Below are positions 1-7,003 of a DNA stretch of 12,106 bases, piece after piece (the stretch's first letter is position 1; each line of letters opens with the position of its first letter). The DNA is from Chitinophagaceae bacterium (GTDB lineage: Bacteria > Bacteroidota > Bacteroidia > Chitinophagales > Chitinophagaceae). The notes beneath the pieces are model-generated. The model was given only the letters and a program-made list of their open reading frames with translations, made no database searches and was not told the origin of the DNA. A program made the translations under genes and the position numbers. The DNA lies in contig JACVCQ010000035.1 in the NCBI GenBank assembly GCA_016741945.1, positions 1 to 12,106 of the forward strand, in the 5' to 3' direction.

Positions 1-287
1 CTAATAATGACCTGACGATTAGCCCTGAAAAAAAGGTGTTCGGGCAATTCTTCCATTAATAAATTCAAATTGGTTCCTTCAATGATGAATTTTTTTCCTG
101 TATTTGAAATACAAAAAACAACTTTATTGACAGTATAAATAACTACAAGATCTGATACGGGTAAAATAATATACTCCGTTCCCAACTTGGCAACCACTCT
201 TTTTCTTTTCGGCTTATGCGATGAATAAGAAAACGGAACAACCGTTTTTTCTGGCTCATGTTGATCATACACTGAGCTATAAGTCAT
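1..287 (-). CDS. LytTR-family DNA-binding protein, C-terminus cut off by window edge
   Basis: I translated this partial reading frame by hand; it starts with ATG at 285-287 and stays open for 95 codons to the left edge. The last ~60 residues read as a LytTR domain: a beta-strand stretch (KLGTEYIILPVSDLVVIYT), a hairpin region (CISNTGKKFIIEGTNLN), then LLMEELPEHLFFRANRQVII, which matches the family pattern of a short helix ending in 'Lp..FfRaNRq.ii'. LytTR domains bind DNA and usually activate or repress nearby promoters. Only about 33 residues precede the domain, including a basic patch (KPKRKR). There is therefore no room for an N-terminal response-regulator receiver domain, and this looks like a stand-alone LytTR protein. 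An AT-rich stretch (CTCCTTAAAAAA on the coding strand) precedes the start and no Shine-Dalgarno is visible. It lies downstream of the operon B terminator, so it is probably transcribed independently. Its target is unknown. Confidence 0.8.
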   Translation of the reverse strand, partial: MTYSSVYDQHEPEKTVVPFSYSSHKPKRKRVVAKLGTEYIILPVSDLVVIYTVNKVVFCISNTGKKFIIEGTNLNLLMEELPEHLFFRANRQVII

Positions 288-625
288 TTTTTTAAGGAGC
301 ATTCTCTTCCTATTTAGTTGTACTAATAATTTTAATTCCGGTTAACGGTAGCGTGCATTAATATATAAATAAGATTAAAATTTATGATCTCTTTAAATTA
401 AAAAGAGACACAACAGTCGGGTAATAAAAGCAAGTTTGTTAGGATCTAGTGTTGAAAGGCAATGACATGGTTTTGATCACGATTTTCCAATGTTACTAAA
501 CATCTTTTTTCAACCTATGATTGAGCTGATAAATTTCCTATTGATTTGGTAGATTTAGTTCCCGTTCGTTTATTTATTGCGCCTTTTAAAAAAATCCTTT
601 TTTTACATGCTTAAAATCATTTAAC
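288..625. other. AT-rich intergenic region upstream of the LytTR gene
   Basis: I read both strands and found no open frame longer than about ten codons that looks coding. The region should contain the promoter of the LytTR gene. On the minus strand I found only weak resemblance to the Bacteroidota -7 box (TAAATTTT, near 375-382), with no convincing -33 element at the right distance. A 7-bp inverted repeat (388-408) and a single LytTR-like half site (341-349) are the only other structures seen. Confidence 0.6.
388..408. repeat. short AT-rich inverted repeat
   Basis: TCTCTTT and AAAGAGA form perfect 7-bp arms around a 7-nt centre, about 100 bp upstream of the LytTR start. This could be an operator or a weak leader hairpin. 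In such AT-rich sequence, chance is also plausible. Confidence 0.35.
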
Positions 626-650
626 AAAAAATGCCGCATCGCTGCGGCAT
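626..650 (-). terminator. Rho-independent terminator of the SusC1-SusD1 operon
   Basis: Positions 631-650 form a perfect hairpin, with arms ATGCCGCA and TGCGGCAT around a TCGC loop. Read leftwards it is followed immediately by a run of U residues (the A run at 626-631 on the plus strand). It begins 27 bp past the SusD1 stop codon, the expected place to end the SusC1-SusD1 transcript. It also separates that operon from the LytTR gene. Confidence 0.92.
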
Positions 651-677
651 TCAAAGTAAAAACAACAACTCGAAAGT

Positions 678-2093
678 TTAATAACCGGGGTTTTGCTTAA
701 AATTGATATTGAAATTAATTTCTGAGTTTGGATAAGGTAGCTGAAAGCGATGGTCATTAGCTGCCATATTTAAGAACAAATAAGTTGTTCCTGTTCCATC
801 AGCCCTATCACCTCTGGTACCGTCTCTGTTGATGGGTAAATTCAACCGTTTCAGGTCAAAGAAACGATCCCCTTCAAAAGCCAATTCCAGTCTGCGCTCT
901 TTGAGGATTTCAGTAATCAATGCCGCCCCGGAAAGATTGGTGATGGGTTGATAATTGGCATAGCGCTGTGCGCCTAACAGGTTAAGATCCGCCAAAGCAG
1001 CTGTCTCATTCCCTAAACGAGCATTAGATTCTGCGCGATTCAAAAGCACTTCTGCAGTACGTAAGATTTTCACATCCAACACACCCAAATTACCTCCAAT
1101 TCTACCGCGATATTTGATCACGTGATTTTGCTGTACGCCGTTATATGGACTAGTAACGATATAAGCAGTTGTTCTTACGTCGGTAGCAGAAAAAGCTTGT
1201 CTCAGGTTATATTCCGCCACATATTCAGAACGAATATTACCGCTGGTGATTTGATAATAGTTTACACCAGGTGTATTGATGTCATCTTGACTGGTATTTA
1301 ATACCTTAAACAAAACACCATTGCTAGTTTCGTCTGTCCACACTCGTGCAAAATCTGCCAGTGATGGTAAAACAGGGTTTGTACCCAGTGCCTGATTAGC
1401 AGCAGTAATAGCTCTTGCATAGTCGCCCATATAGAGATATACACGAGATAACAATCCATTTACAGCAGCTCTGTTCAGTTTACCGGTTCCATTATTAACG
1501 GCAATCAGTGGTTCAGCAGCTACTAGGTCTGCAACAATTTTGTTATAAAAACCTCTTACAGGTTCTTTAGAGGGTAACTGTGTAGCAGCAGTACTAACAA
1601 TGTACGGTGCCACTGAATCGGTATTCGTAGCATTCGTAAAAGTTTTGGCATATAAGCGTGCGATATCAAAATGCAGCAATGCTCTTACAGCAAGTGCTTC
1701 ACCTCTTGCATTGTCTTTAAATGCACCCACCGGAAACTTATCTATATTTTCCAGAATAGCATTGGCTCTTCTGATTACGGAGTAACCAGTGGTAATAAAC
1801 GTAGATGTAGCATTACCATTATAGCGCCACTCGCTAAAGTTAACGAGTGTTTGGCGACCGAATGTACTCAGTATCACATTATCTGCTAATGCATCGCCCA
1901 AAATATTCCAGGTAGAGTTTACATAAGCACCACGCATACCTGCATACATACCATTTATAGCCAGCGATACATCTGTTTGCGTATTAAACGCTTTTGCTGT
2001 TTCTATTTGATTGAACGGACCTAATTCCAGTTCCGATTTTTTACAAGACAGCAAAGTGCCGATTGTAAGTATTGTTATGAATGTCTTTTTCAT
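678..2093 (-). CDS. SusD/RagB-family outer-membrane lipoprotein (pair 1)
   Basis: Surface lipoprotein that captures substrate and forms the lid over its SusC partner in the outer membrane. The protein has 471 residues, typical for the family. A short signal peptide ends in a lipobox, LLSC, with Cys17 as the lipidated residue; the following KKSE is typical of lipoproteins exported to the cell surface in this phylum. A SusD-type helical repeat region is visible at about 133-151 (GEALAVRALLHFDIARLY). The C-terminal family signature lies at about 346-416: AEVLLNRAESNARLG, then EILKERRLELAFEGDRFFDL. The tail contains YPNSEIN, as usual for SusD proteins. The start codon lies 18 bp past the SusC1 stop, so the two are almost certainly co-transcribed and translated as a pair. 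No glycan or peptide preference can be read from the sequence, and no enzyme gene accompanies the pair. Confidence 0.95.
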   Translation of the reverse strand: MKKTFITILTIGTLLSCKKSELELGPFNQIETAKAFNTQTDVSLAINGMYAGMRGAYVNSTWNILGDALADNVILSTFGRQTLVNFSEWRYNGNATSTFITTGYSVIRRANAILENIDKFPVGAFKDNARGEALAVRALLHFDIARLYAKTFTNATNTDSVAPYIVSTAATQLPSKEPVRGFYNKIVADLVAAEPLIAVNNGTGKLNRAAVNGLLSRVYLYMGDYARAITAANQALGTNPVLPSLADFARVWTDETSNGVLFKVLNTSQDDINTPGVNYYQITSGNIRSEYVAEYNLRQAFSATDVRTTAYIVTSPYNGVQQNHVIKYRGRIGGNLGVLDVKILRTAEVLLNRAESNARLGNETAALADLNLLGAQRYANYQPITNLSGAALITEILKERRLELAFEGDRFFDLKRLNLPINRDGTRGDRADGTGTTYLFLNMAANDHRFQLPYPNSEINFNINFKQNPGY

Positions 2094-2111
2094 GAATCAC
2101 TGTTTGATAGA

Positions 2112-5100
2112 TTAAAATTTAATGTCCAGTCCCACGGTAATGGTTCTCGCAGGCGGATAACCATACAAAGCCAATTGTCCGGGTTGTGAGAAAGTAGCTG
2201 CACCGGTTTCACGATTAGGGAAACCTATTTCTGGATTACCCTTGAACTTAGTAGACAACCACAGATTTGTACCCTGTACAAAGAAGCGGAAACCACTCAA
2301 TCTTAGTTTGCGAGCGATTTCTGAAGGAAGGGTATAACCAATTACCATATCTCTCAGACTGATATAATCACCTTTCTGAAGAAACTTATCACTGGCAAGG
2401 TTTACTTTTTGGGTAGGATCTGTCAGCGATGGGTTCAATGCAACATCACCTGGTTTTCTCCAATAATTCAAAGCATCAGTAAACTGGTTGATCTGTAGAC
2501 TTGAAGCGCTACCACCATCACCAAGTCCGTTTCTATACACTTGGTTGTAGATGTAGTTACCTCCGTTGAAGTAGAACTGCAAACTCAAATCAAAGTTTTT
2601 GTAGTTCAAATTCGTATTGATGCTACCAAAGAATTTGGCTAGCGGTGATTTACCTTTCAAAAGCACCTGATCACCTAAAGAATAAGTTTCTGTAATAGAA
2701 CCATCAGGTCTGTAATACTGGTTCTTTCCATTGGCTGGATTAATACCTGCCCATCTTACCAAGAAGTAAGTATTCAACTCTTCTCCTTTTACCAAACGGG
2801 TGTTAGTGGTAGATGGTAAATCTGGTGCAATCAAATCTGTCAACTCATTATCATTCTGAGAATAATTAACTGAGATATTCCACACTAGGTCTTTTTTGCG
2901 GATTACATCACCTGCCAGACTTATTTCAAAACCTTTGTTAGAAACAGATCCGACATTGCTAAGAATACTTGTAAAACCAGTAGCAATACTTACGTTTCTA
3001 GGGAAAAGCAGGTCGTTTGTTTTTCTGTTATAATAATCGAATGTACCTGTGATACGGTTGTTGAATAAACCGAACTCCAGACCGAAATCATAATTGAAGT
3101 TTTTCTCCCAAGTTAGATTGGGGTTACCCAGCTGTGCAGGAACTGCAGCAGGTAATCTGTTATAGTTAGCGTTTAAAGCATAGGTACCCAGAGAACCATA
3201 GAATTCATTGGGTACATTACCCGCTGTACCCACAGAACCTCTCAAACGTAAATCACTGAATACATCTGTGAGTTTATCCATAAATGCTTCTTTACGGATA
3301 TTCCACCAAGCACTTGCAGACCAAAAATTTGCAAAGCGATTATTCGCACCAAATCGAGATGAGCCATCACTACGCGCACTTAATTTCAAACCATATTTTT
3401 TATTCCAGTCATAACCTGCGGAAGCAAAATATGACAGAATAGAAAATTGTGATCTAGATGTAGTGGCAATCTGAACCTGTGAAGCATTTTCAATCGTATT
3501 CACAGTAGGTGTAGGCATACCATTACCCGCAAGGCGGAATGAATAGAAATTACGCTTTGTAAATTCCTGTCCTACTAACAGATCAATATTATGTCCACCT
3601 TTCAGTGATTTAATATAGTTCGCTGTATTGGTAGATACATATTGAAAGTCTGAGTTACCGCCATCTTCTTTCTGGCTAAAACCGAGAATAGCGGCTAGGT
3701 TAGAACCTGGTTGCAGATACGACTCAAATTTTTGTGTGTTATAGTTCATAGCCAACTGTGTCTTCAATGTAAGACCATTTATAGGCTTCGCTTCTGCAAA
3801 CAGTGTGGCAAATGAACCGATACGATCTATGAAGAAGGTGTTTTTATCCTGACCTTCTAGAGCAGAGAAACCTTGCAGTGTAAGGTTATAGCTGCCATCT
3901 GGCATATACAAGGGCTCATACGGATTGGTGGTGAAATAAGCTCTCCACGGACTCTGTACGTTATTCAATTCACGGTTCTGATATTCATTAGCATGTGTTA
4001 CACCTAGGTTAACACCAATTTTCAACCAGTCATACGTTTGGTATTCAATATTGAAACGACCACCAGTTCTATCACGGCGCGATTTATATAATAACCCAAC
4101 TTCATTGAACTTATTCAATGATAAGAAATATCGGATCTTTTCAGAAGATCCTGAAAGTGATACTTCATGTTGATCAGTAGATGCATCTTGTAAATAGTAT
4201 TGCCCCCAATCACCGGCACCTCTACTTTCCATCAGATTCCATAATTGCTCACGCTGTGTTTGAGAAATAGTAAACAAAGTTGAGCCAGCAGGAAATACAC
4301 CTGCTGTAATACGATTGCGAATCATAGAATCAGCAATTGCATTGGTAAAACCAGCATCAAACTCATATTGCAATTTTTCTCTGGAGTTCATTAGTCGAAT
4401 ATTGTTCAGAGGCTGCAATCCTACAAAGCCATGTTGAAACGAATACCTTAACTCCGGTTTTCCCGATTTACCTCTTTTGGTGGTAACTACAATCACACCA
4501 TTACCTGCTCTTGCTCCATAAATAGCCGCAGCCGAAGCATCTTTTAATACCGTTAAGTTTTCAATATCATTTGGATTGATCAATGCAAATGCAGTTGAAG
4601 TAATAGCGATACCATCTACCATGATCAATGGCTCAGAAGAAGCATTGATTGATCCTGTACCTCGTAAACGCAGATATCCTGCCTGACCCGGTTGACCACT
4701 TTGTCCAACAACTTGCAATCCGGCAGTTTTCCCTTGTAAAAGTTGTGTAAAGTTGGAAATAGGCTTCTGTGCAATCTCTCGATTATCGATTACAGATATA
4801 CTTCCATTGAGATCACGTTTCTTGACACTTTGGTAACCAACAACTACCACTTCATCCAGACTTTTATCTGCGGCATCCATCTGTATGGTATAGTTACTGA
4901 TTTCAGTGAGGGTCAGCTCACGATTATTATAGCCAATAGCCGAAATAATCAGTGTTTTACTATTGGCTGGAATAACTAATGAGAAAATACCATCATCATT
5001 GGCAGATGTTCCGGTATTGGTTCCTTTCACTACAATACTTGCATTTGAAACTTTATTATTGTCACGATCCACTACTCTTCCGGTAATGGTTCTGGTTTGT

Positions 5101-5156
5101 GCTATCACTGTTAACCCCAATAGAAAGGAGCAACATAGCAGTACAATTTTTTGCAT
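2112..5156 (-). CDS. SusC/RagA-family TonB-dependent outer-membrane transporter (pair 1)
   Basis: TonB-energised outer-membrane channel that imports oligomers delivered by its SusD partner. It has 1014 residues, normal for SusC. A signal peptide is likely cleaved after Ala19 (VIA/QT). Next come a carboxypeptidase-regulatory-like domain (about 23-95, TGRVVDRDNNKVSNASIVVKG), a Ton-box region (DEVVVVGYQ, about 101-109), a plug domain (about 113-230, containing LRLRGTGSI, PLIMVDGIAI and NPNDIENLTVLKDASAAAIYG), and a long beta-barrel ending in the terminal aromatic GLDIKF. The chosen ATG is the only one giving an intact signal peptide. SusC1 is the first gene of its operon, with 465 bp of non-coding sequence upstream. 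No anti-sigma-interacting N-terminal extension (STN domain) is visible, so FecI/FecR-type control is unlikely. Substrate unknown. Confidence 0.96.
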   Translation of the reverse strand: MQKIVLLCCSFLLGLTVIAQTRTITGRVVDRDNNKVSNASIVVKGTNTGTSANDDGIFSLVIPANSKTLIISAIGYNNRELTLTEISNYTIQMDAADKSLDEVVVVGYQSVKKRDLNGSISVIDNREIAQKPISNFTQLLQGKTAGLQVVGQSGQPGQAGYLRLRGTGSINASSEPLIMVDGIAITSTAFALINPNDIENLTVLKDASAAAIYGARAGNGVIVVTTKRGKSGKPELRYSFQHGFVGLQPLNNIRLMNSREKLQYEFDAGFTNAIADSMIRNRITAGVFPAGSTLFTISQTQREQLWNLMESRGAGDWGQYYLQDASTDQHEVSLSGSSEKIRYFLSLNKFNEVGLLYKSRRDRTGGRFNIEYQTYDWLKIGVNLGVTHANEYQNRELNNVQSPWRAYFTTNPYEPLYMPDGSYNLTLQGFSALEGQDKNTFFIDRIGSFATLFAEAKPINGLTLKTQLAMNYNTQKFESYLQPGSNLAAILGFSQKEDGGNSDFQYVSTNTANYIKSLKGGHNIDLLVGQEFTKRNFYSFRLAGNGMPTPTVNTIENASQVQIATTSRSQFSILSYFASAGYDWNKKYGLKLSARSDGSSRFGANNRFANFWSASAWWNIRKEAFMDKLTDVFSDLRLRGSVGTAGNVPNEFYGSLGTYALNANYNRLPAAVPAQLGNPNLTWEKNFNYDFGLEFGLFNNRITGTFDYYNRKTNDLLFPRNVSIATGFTSILSNVGSVSNKGFEISLAGDVIRKKDLVWNISVNYSQNDNELTDLIAPDLPSTTNTRLVKGEELNTYFLVRWAGINPANGKNQYYRPDGSITETYSLGDQVLLKGKSPLAKFFGSINTNLNYKNFDLSLQFYFNGGNYIYNQVYRNGLGDGGSASSLQINQFTDALNYWRKPGDVALNPSLTDPTQKVNLASDKFLQKGDYISLRDMVIGYTLPSEIARKLRLSGFRFFVQGTNLWLSTKFKGNPEIGFPNRETGAATFSQPGQLALYGYPPARTITVGLDIKF

Positions 5157-5290
5157 AATGTTCAGTTTGATAAGAGGTTATAGACAACAAAACTTGTTGA
5201 AACCACGTATTCAACTGATATGCAAAAAACCCAAAGGCAATTTTTAACAACTGAAACCCCCTAATTCAATTCCTGAAAAAAAATGAATGA

Positions 5291-5318
5291 CAAATAGTAG
5301 ACACAAAAGTTAAAGCAA
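5291..5318 (-). promoter_or_regulatory. candidate Bacteroidota-type promoter for SusC1
   Basis: On the minus strand, TTG (5316-5318) is followed 16 nt later by TACTATTTG (5291-5299). This resembles the Bacteroidota pattern TTG-N(17-23)-TANNTTTG, but the -7 box has one extra base and the spacing is one short. It would give a leader of roughly 130 nt before the SusC1 ATG. No better match was found in the gap. Confidence 0.3.
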
Positions 5319-5370
5319 TAGATACAAAGGATTGTTTTTTACATCAGTAGTCATAATCATTACTTCAGAC

Positions 5371-5385
5371 AAACAATATTTGTTT
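5371..5385. repeat. 15-bp palindrome upstream of SusC1
   Basis: AAACAA-TAT-TTGTTT is a perfect 6-bp inverted repeat with a 3-bp centre, about 215 bp upstream of the SusC1 start. Its form suits a dimeric regulator site. It is short and AT-rich, so chance is not excluded. Confidence 0.35.
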
Positions 5386-5468
5386 TTGGTAACTAAGAGA
5401 TACTTATTTTCTTGACTACGCTTAGCTTCGCATTGATAATTATTATTTATCAGTTTTTAAAGTAAGCG

Positions 5469-5493
5469 AGCGGATATTCCTATCCGCTTTTTT
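5469..5493 (+). terminator. plus-strand Rho-independent terminator with no plus-strand gene
   Basis: AGCGGATA and TATCCGCT form perfect 8-bp arms around a TTCC loop. A run of six T residues (5488-5493, the first within the arm) follows on the plus strand. Read leftwards there is no T run, so the polarity is plus. All genes in the window are on the minus strand, so the transcript it ends is unidentified and may be a small RNA. It could instead be a structured element in a long SusC1 leader. Confidence 0.7.
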
Positions 5494-5512
5494 ATTATCG
5501 ATCGATTGCCCG

Positions 5513-5558
5513 AAAAGAAAGAGGCTGTATCAGATTTTGATACAGCCTCTTTCTTTTT
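5513..5558 (-). terminator. long perfect hairpin ending the hydrolase-SusC2-SusD2 operon (probably bidirectional)
   Basis: Two perfectly complementary 20-nt arms (5513-5532 and 5538-5557) enclose a 5-nt loop. The arm ends are A-rich on one side and T-rich on the other, so RNA from either strand ends its stem in a U-rich tract. It lies 64 bp past the SusD2 stop codon and is the natural end of the leftward operon. The plus direction has slightly the better T run (5554-5558), so it may stop transcripts from both sides. Confidence 0.8.
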
Positions 5559-5571
5559 AATTGTTTGCCAA

Positions 5572-5613
5572 GGAACATGGTCTATGAACTATAAGCTACA
5601 AGCCATGAACCAT
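5572..5613. repeat. degenerate tandem heptanucleotide repeat, six units
   Basis: The stretch divides exactly into seven-base units: GGAACAT, GGTCTAT, GAACTAT, AAGCTAC, AAGCCAT and GAACCAT (plus strand). The approximate consensus is RARCYAT. It starts 8 bp past the SusD2 stop and lies before the operon hairpin, in the 3' untranslated region. Function unknown. Confidence 0.6.
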
Positions 5614-5621
5614 TAATGACC

Positions 5622-6992
5622 CTATCCACCTGCATACAGATCCCAGTTGATTTCTGATTGCGGGCGAGGGAATTGTCTGAAGATCGTTCCCTGATCAAAT
5701 GATGTAGGGATGGTATTCAGTCTGTCATATCTGCGTGCATCGATCCAACGGTGACCCCAAGGTTCAGCCCACAGAGAATAACGACGCTGGTAGAGAATTT
5801 CATTGATCAATGCTGCTTGTGTAGTTGCACCACCATAGTTACCGATACTTGCAGCATTACGAATGATATTGATCGCTGCTACTGCATCCGTAGTTTGATT
5901 CAGTTGTGCATGTGCTTCTGCTTTGATAAGAATCAGCTCTTCATTTTTGATAAAAGGAATCGGAGAGGTATTGCTCGCCCATCTTTTATCTTGGTGTGTA
6001 CCTACCAATGGCATAGCATCTGTCGTTACAGTTACCGGTGTAGCACGCTGATGGAATTTTGCCGCTACACGTGCATCACCCGGAGTAGCGTCTGCTAATA
6101 CTGATGGATGTACGACTATGATAGTGTTGATATTTGCATCCAATACATAGAACAATGGATTGAAAGCATCTGGTGGTGCACCAAATGTATGTGCAGGACC
6201 AGCACCCAATGCACCTGTCAGGTTCATAAAAGAAAGGTTCAATGCGGTTAATGCACCTTGCCAGTCTTTACGATACACCGCACAACGTGCAGCTATTGCC
6301 CTATTCATTCTCTTTAGGCCATCAATAGTATTGAAACCATTAAATCCTGCAGTTAACGTGAATGGGAAAGTAGTACCGCCATTATTAAGATCATTATATC
6401 CTGCAGTGAGCAAGGAATCAACAAATCCCATAGCCGCGGTATAAGATCTAAAGCCTCCCGGTTTTAAAGGATCTTTTACATCAGTACGGATACCGTTTTC
6501 ATACTGCCAATTCGCAGGAATCATGAACTGATACGCCATGATGGTTTTTGCAAAACCCGCAACTGCACTCTTTTCCTGAGCTGTTAATGTACCTGTATTA
6601 TTCGCTGCATCAATCAATGTATAACCTTGCTTGATACATTGATAAGGTGTAGCATAAGAGCCCCCACCGGTAGCACCGAATCCAAAATAAGCAGCATCAG
6701 GTACGCGACCTGCCTGACCTAACCAGTCTGTTTGAAAACGAGGGTCGGATGCATTAAGATACCAAATCTCTCTTCCGAAAGTATTCCATGCCTGAGAAAC
6801 ATTGGTTACGTATCCTCTATGTCTTTGTTCCAAACCGGTTACCAAAAATTGTATCTGTCGACGAGAAGCGTTGTTCAACACACTCGCCTCACTTGGGTTA
6901 TTGGGGTCATCCAGCTTTTTAACCTCGAGTGGGTTGCACGCAAAGTGAAATGCTGCAGCACCCGCTATTAATAGTATTTGAAGCTTTTTCAT
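5622..6992 (-). CDS. SusD/RagB-family outer-membrane lipoprotein (pair 2)
   Basis: Substrate-capturing surface lipoprotein partnered with SusC2. It has 456 residues, in the lower normal range. The signal peptide ends in a lipobox-like FAC, with Cys19 as the probable lipidation site. The N-terminal part has the LDDPNNPSEASV stretch seen in many SusD relatives. A helical region (about 140-165) is followed by the C-terminal signature: EELILIKAEAHAQL (351-364), AINIIRNAA (373-381), EILYQRRYSLWAEPWGHRW (398-416), and FPRPQSEIN near the end. The last motif normally reads ERR.ELafEG.RW; here it is QRRYSLWAEPWGHRW, so this is a divergent subfamily and clearly not a copy of SusD1. Its start lies 11 bp past the SusC2 stop, which implies tight co-expression. 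It ends the hydrolase operon. Confidence 0.93.
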   Translation of the reverse strand: MKKLQILLIAGAAAFHFACNPLEVKKLDDPNNPSEASVLNNASRRQIQFLVTGLEQRHRGYVTNVSQAWNTFGREIWYLNASDPRFQTDWLGQAGRVPDAAYFGFGATGGGSYATPYQCIKQGYTLIDAANNTGTLTAQEKSAVAGFAKTIMAYQFMIPANWQYENGIRTDVKDPLKPGGFRSYTAAMGFVDSLLTAGYNDLNNGGTTFPFTLTAGFNGFNTIDGLKRMNRAIAARCAVYRKDWQGALTALNLSFMNLTGALGAGPAHTFGAPPDAFNPLFYVLDANINTIIVVHPSVLADATPGDARVAAKFHQRATPVTVTTDAMPLVGTHQDKRWASNTSPIPFIKNEELILIKAEAHAQLNQTTDAVAAINIIRNAASIGNYGGATTQAALINEILYQRRYSLWAEPWGHRWIDARRYDRLNTIPTSFDQGTIFRQFPRPQSEINWDLYAGG

Positions 6993-7003
6993 GTGTTTGT
7001 GAT

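Larger units (their letters stand above)
5157..5621. other. intergenic region between the two Sus operons
   Basis: This 465-bp stretch carries no convincing gene on either strand. From right to left it holds a degenerate heptamer repeat just past the SusD2 stop, a perfect 20-bp hairpin, a second hairpin with a T run facing the plus direction, a short palindrome (5371-5385), a weak promoter candidate for SusC1, and then an AT-rich leader. A small minus-strand open frame overlapping the SusC1 start is an out-of-frame shadow. Confidence 0.7.

Noticed and set aside
5062..5250. Small minus-strand open frame overlapping the SusC1 start in another frame (62 codons)
   Set aside because: It runs into SusC1 coding sequence out of frame, has no recognisable domain, and SusC1 has a clear signal peptide at its own start.
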